From Actinomycetes bacterium (GTDB taxonomy: Bacteria > Actinomycetota > Acidimicrobiia > Acidimicrobiales > Acidimicrobiaceae): a stretch of 8,610 bases of DNA. Shown here in pieces: positions 7,522 through 8,610 of the stretch (position 1 is the stretch's first letter; the number at the start of each line of letters is the position of its first letter). The stretch is taken from contig JAJYFX010000056.1 of assembly GCA_021785315.1 (NCBI GenBank), forward strand, positions 1 to 8,610. Direction: 5' to 3'. The position numbers and the translations under genes are program-made. The notes beneath the pieces were generated by a model that saw nothing but the letters and a program-made list of their open reading frames with translations, made no database searches and had not been told where the DNA came from.

Positions 7522-7546
7522 TATGACCGCCTCCGGCTATTGAAAT

Positions 7547-7570
7547 AATCCCGAACTGTCGGTTCGGATT
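7547..7570. terminator. small hairpin between convergent disA and crp
   Basis: CCGAAC (7551-7556) and GTTCGG (7562-7567) form a 6-bp stem with a 5-base loop. AAT/ATT (7547-7549 and 7568-7570) can extend it past a one-base bulge. It fills the short gap between the disA stop (7521) and the crp stop (7571-7573). The T-rich tail is weak on both sides, so the bidirectional terminator role is inferred. Confidence 0.45.
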
Positions 7571-8230
7571 CTAGGAGGAGATCTGTTCCAGCTTGTCGCG
7601 CTTGAGTATGGTATATCGGCGGTCGCTTATGTCCAGGAGTCCGGATTTCGCGAAACTTGCTAGGGTTTTGTTCACCCTTTCGCGTGACGCGCCGACCAGC
7701 CCTGCAAGTTCTTCCTGCGTAAGTGGAATGACGAATTCGTCGGAGTTGCCGGCGATTTCAAGTATCCGCTTCGCGGTTCTGCCGGTCACATCCAAAAACA
7801 TGGCGTCAGCCAGGGCCGAATCCGTCGAGCGAAGGCGTTGCGCCAGGAGTGATACCAGGCTCCAGAGCAAGGAAGGCCTGGCCTCTAGCGCTTTGCGAAT
7901 GGGCGGATAGGGCACCTCGACCAGCTCTGAGTTTTCTAGCGCCCTCGCGGTGGCCGACCTAGGCTGGTCTTCGAAGAGTCCCATTTCGCCAAACAGATCC
8001 CCCGGTTCAATGAGCGCCACCATCGAATCTTTTCGATCTACGAAGGATTTGATTATGGCTATTCGGCCGTCAGCCACAATGTAGAGGGTGTTGGCTTTGT
8101 CGTTTTCCAGGAACAGGTCGGTTCCACGTTTGAGCTTGATGACCGTGAGTACTTGAAGTACTTCATCGAGGGTATCTTCATCCAGCATGCTGAAAAGTGC
8201 AGTCTGGCGCAAAAGTAGTCTTGGATCCAT
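7571..8230 (-). CDS. Crp/FNR-family regulator, GlxR/Rv3676-like
   Basis: This is a dimeric cyclic-nucleotide-responsive transcription regulator of 219 residues. The N-terminal cNMP-binding barrel (about 10-115) has the phosphate-binding segment GEMGLFEDQPRSAT (81-94): Glu82, Arg91 and Ser92 match the ribose- and phosphate-contacting residues of E. coli CRP. The C-helix keeps Thr136 where CRP has Thr127, so cAMP binding is likely. The C-terminal winged helix-turn-helix (about 169-215) reads TQEELAGLVGASRERVNKTL (171-190), very close to actinobacterial GlxR/Rv3676. I place the start at ATG 8228-8230 because family similarity begins there. A longer frame back to 8458 would run through the control region and into carD. 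The ribosome-binding site is weak (GGA) and lies in one arm of an inverted repeat (8236-8250). The gene is divergent from carD and convergent with disA. Confidence 0.93.
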   Translation of the reverse strand: MDPRLLLRQTALFSMLDEDTLDEVLQVLTVIKLKRGTDLFLENDKANTLYIVADGRIAIIKSFVDRKDSMVALIEPGDLFGEMGLFEDQPRSATARALENSELVEVPYPPIRKALEARPSLLWSLVSLLAQRLRSTDSALADAMFLDVTGRTAKRILEIAGNSDEFVIPLTQEELAGLVGASRERVNKTLASFAKSGLLDISDRRYTILKRDKLEQISS

Positions 8231-8235
8231 AGTTA

Positions 8236-8250
8236 TCCAAACTAGTTGGA
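8236..8250. repeat. inverted repeat TCCAA-N5-TTGGA upstream of crp
   Basis: Perfect 5-bp arms (8236-8240 and 8246-8250) with a 5-base spacer lie 6-20 bases before the crp start. On the crp mRNA one arm contains the only GGA ribosome-binding candidate. It could be a protein operator or a small hairpin that limits translation; chance is not excluded. Confidence 0.35.
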
Positions 8251-8281
8251 GATCAAGCAAGATTCGAAGGTCTAGAGTCTG

Positions 8282-8287
8282 ATCATA
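8282..8287 (-). promoter_or_regulatory. possible crp -10 box
   Basis: The minus strand reads TATGAT, five of six matches to TATAAT, about 50 bases before the crp start. The predicted leader would contain the 8236-8250 inverted repeat. No good -35 is seen. A rival TAGTTT (8239-8244, minus) lies 8 bases from the start and would give a nearly leaderless transcript. Confidence 0.3.
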
Positions 8288-8315
8288 TTCAACTAGGCTG
8301 GAAAGGCCTTCATAC

Positions 8316-8344
8316 TTGTGAATGCTGTGGTTTGGTTTTACTCT
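8316..8344 (+). promoter_or_regulatory. candidate carD promoter
   Basis: TTGTGA (8316-8321), a 17-base spacer and TACTCT (8339-8344, TANNNT) give a plausible housekeeping promoter. Initiation near 8351 leaves a leader of about 26 bases that includes the AGGAG ribosome-binding site (8368-8372). TGTGA is also a Crp half-site, but the matching half (TCACA six bases on) is absent. Confidence 0.4.
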
Positions 8345-8376
8345 AGTAATGGGCGTTTCCCATTGGCAGGAGAGAG

Positions 8377-8610
8377 ATGGCTTTCGAAGTTGGCGATAAG
8401 GTAGTGTATCCTCATCACGGCGCGGCCGTGATAGAGCGACGAGAGACCAAAGAGGCATTTGGCGAGAAGCGCGAATACCTTGTACTCAAGCTGGCGTATG
8501 GTGACCTGACCCTTATGGTTCCTGCGGACAATACCGATGAGGTTGGGCTTCGTGAGGTGATCAACGATGAGGAAGTTGAAGAGGTGTTTGCCGTCCTTAG
8601 AAAAAAGGAA
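8377..8610 (+). CDS. carD: CarD, RNA polymerase-binding global regulator, 3'-truncated
   Basis: CarD binds the RNA polymerase beta subunit and stabilises the open complex at many promoters, notably rRNA promoters. The first 78 codons are in the window. [13 protein letters not shown] (5-17), [13 protein letters not shown] (33-45) and VPADN (48-52) align without gaps to the Tudor-like RNA polymerase-interacting domain of M. tuberculosis CarD (MIFKVGDTVV start). The DNA-binding helical domain (about residues 80-160) lies past the right edge. The ATG start is fixed by AGGAG four bases upstream and by the conserved N-terminus. Relative to the M. tuberculosis protein, Arg25 is Lys and Arg47 is Met; both lie in the polymerase-contacting domain. 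The gene is divergent from crp; in many actinobacteria ispD and ispF follow carD, but that cannot be seen here. Confidence 0.97.
   Translation, partial: MAFEVGDKVVYPHHGAAVIERRETKEAFGEKREYLVLKLAYGDLTLMVPADNTDEVGLREVINDEEVEEVFAVLRKKE

Noticed and set aside
8317..8332. Crp operator (TGTGA-N6-TCACA) in the carD promoter
   Set aside because: Only the left half-site TGTGA is present; the right half reads TGGTT.
8231..8458. A 76-residue N-terminal extension of the Crp-like protein, open back to 8458
   Set aside because: It would overlap the conserved start of carD and cover both promoters. Similarity to Crp proteins begins at the ATG at 8230, and the extension has no domain-like composition.

Overview
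The window reads as a chromosomal housekeeping segment of an Actinomycetota-type bacterium. The evidence is the CarD N-terminus, which is very close to the mycobacterial type, a GlxR/Rv3676-like Crp, a ClpC with the UVR-containing architecture, the radA-disA pair, and GTG and TTG start codons. GC looks intermediate and codon use mixed, so a lower-GC actinobacterial lineage (for example an Acidimicrobiia-like one) is my guess rather than something proven. I see no tRNA, rRNA, insertion sequence, CRISPR array or phage gene.

Layout. (1) 1-684, plus: the 3' part of an isocitrate lyase/PEP mutase superfamily gene, cut by the left edge. It converges on (2) 762-1760, minus: a long-chain polyprenyl diphosphate synthase; a 9-bp hairpin between them overlaps the synthase stop codon. 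(3) 1761-1978: a divergent promoter region with a good sigma-70-like promoter for clpC. (4) 1979-4477, plus: clpC with a TTG start, closed by a textbook 12-bp-stem terminator. (5) 4538-5034: about 500 bases with no recognisable gene; it contains a 164-codon minus-strand open frame of doubtful status. (6) 5035-6408 and 6433-7521, plus: radA followed by disA, a conserved DNA-repair/c-di-AMP pair. The 24-base gap has no Shine-Dalgarno but has a -10-like box exactly where a leaderless disA transcript would need it. (7) 7571-8230, minus: a Crp/FNR regulator with a complete cyclic-nucleotide pocket, convergent with disA. (8) 8231-8376: a divergent control region for crp and carD. (9) 8377-8610, plus: the start of carD, cut by the right edge.

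Functional picture. ClpC handles regulated proteolysis with ClpP. RadA remodels recombination intermediates, and DisA makes c-di-AMP in a way coupled to DNA-repair structures. Crp (cAMP-type sensing) and CarD (RNA polymerase open-complex stabiliser) are global transcription regulators that share one intergenic region. No plainly new biological system is visible. The best leads are the putative leaderless disA promoter, the unexplained clpC-radA gap, the altered RadA signature motif (KHRFG for KNRFG), and short inverted repeats at the clpC and crp control regions.
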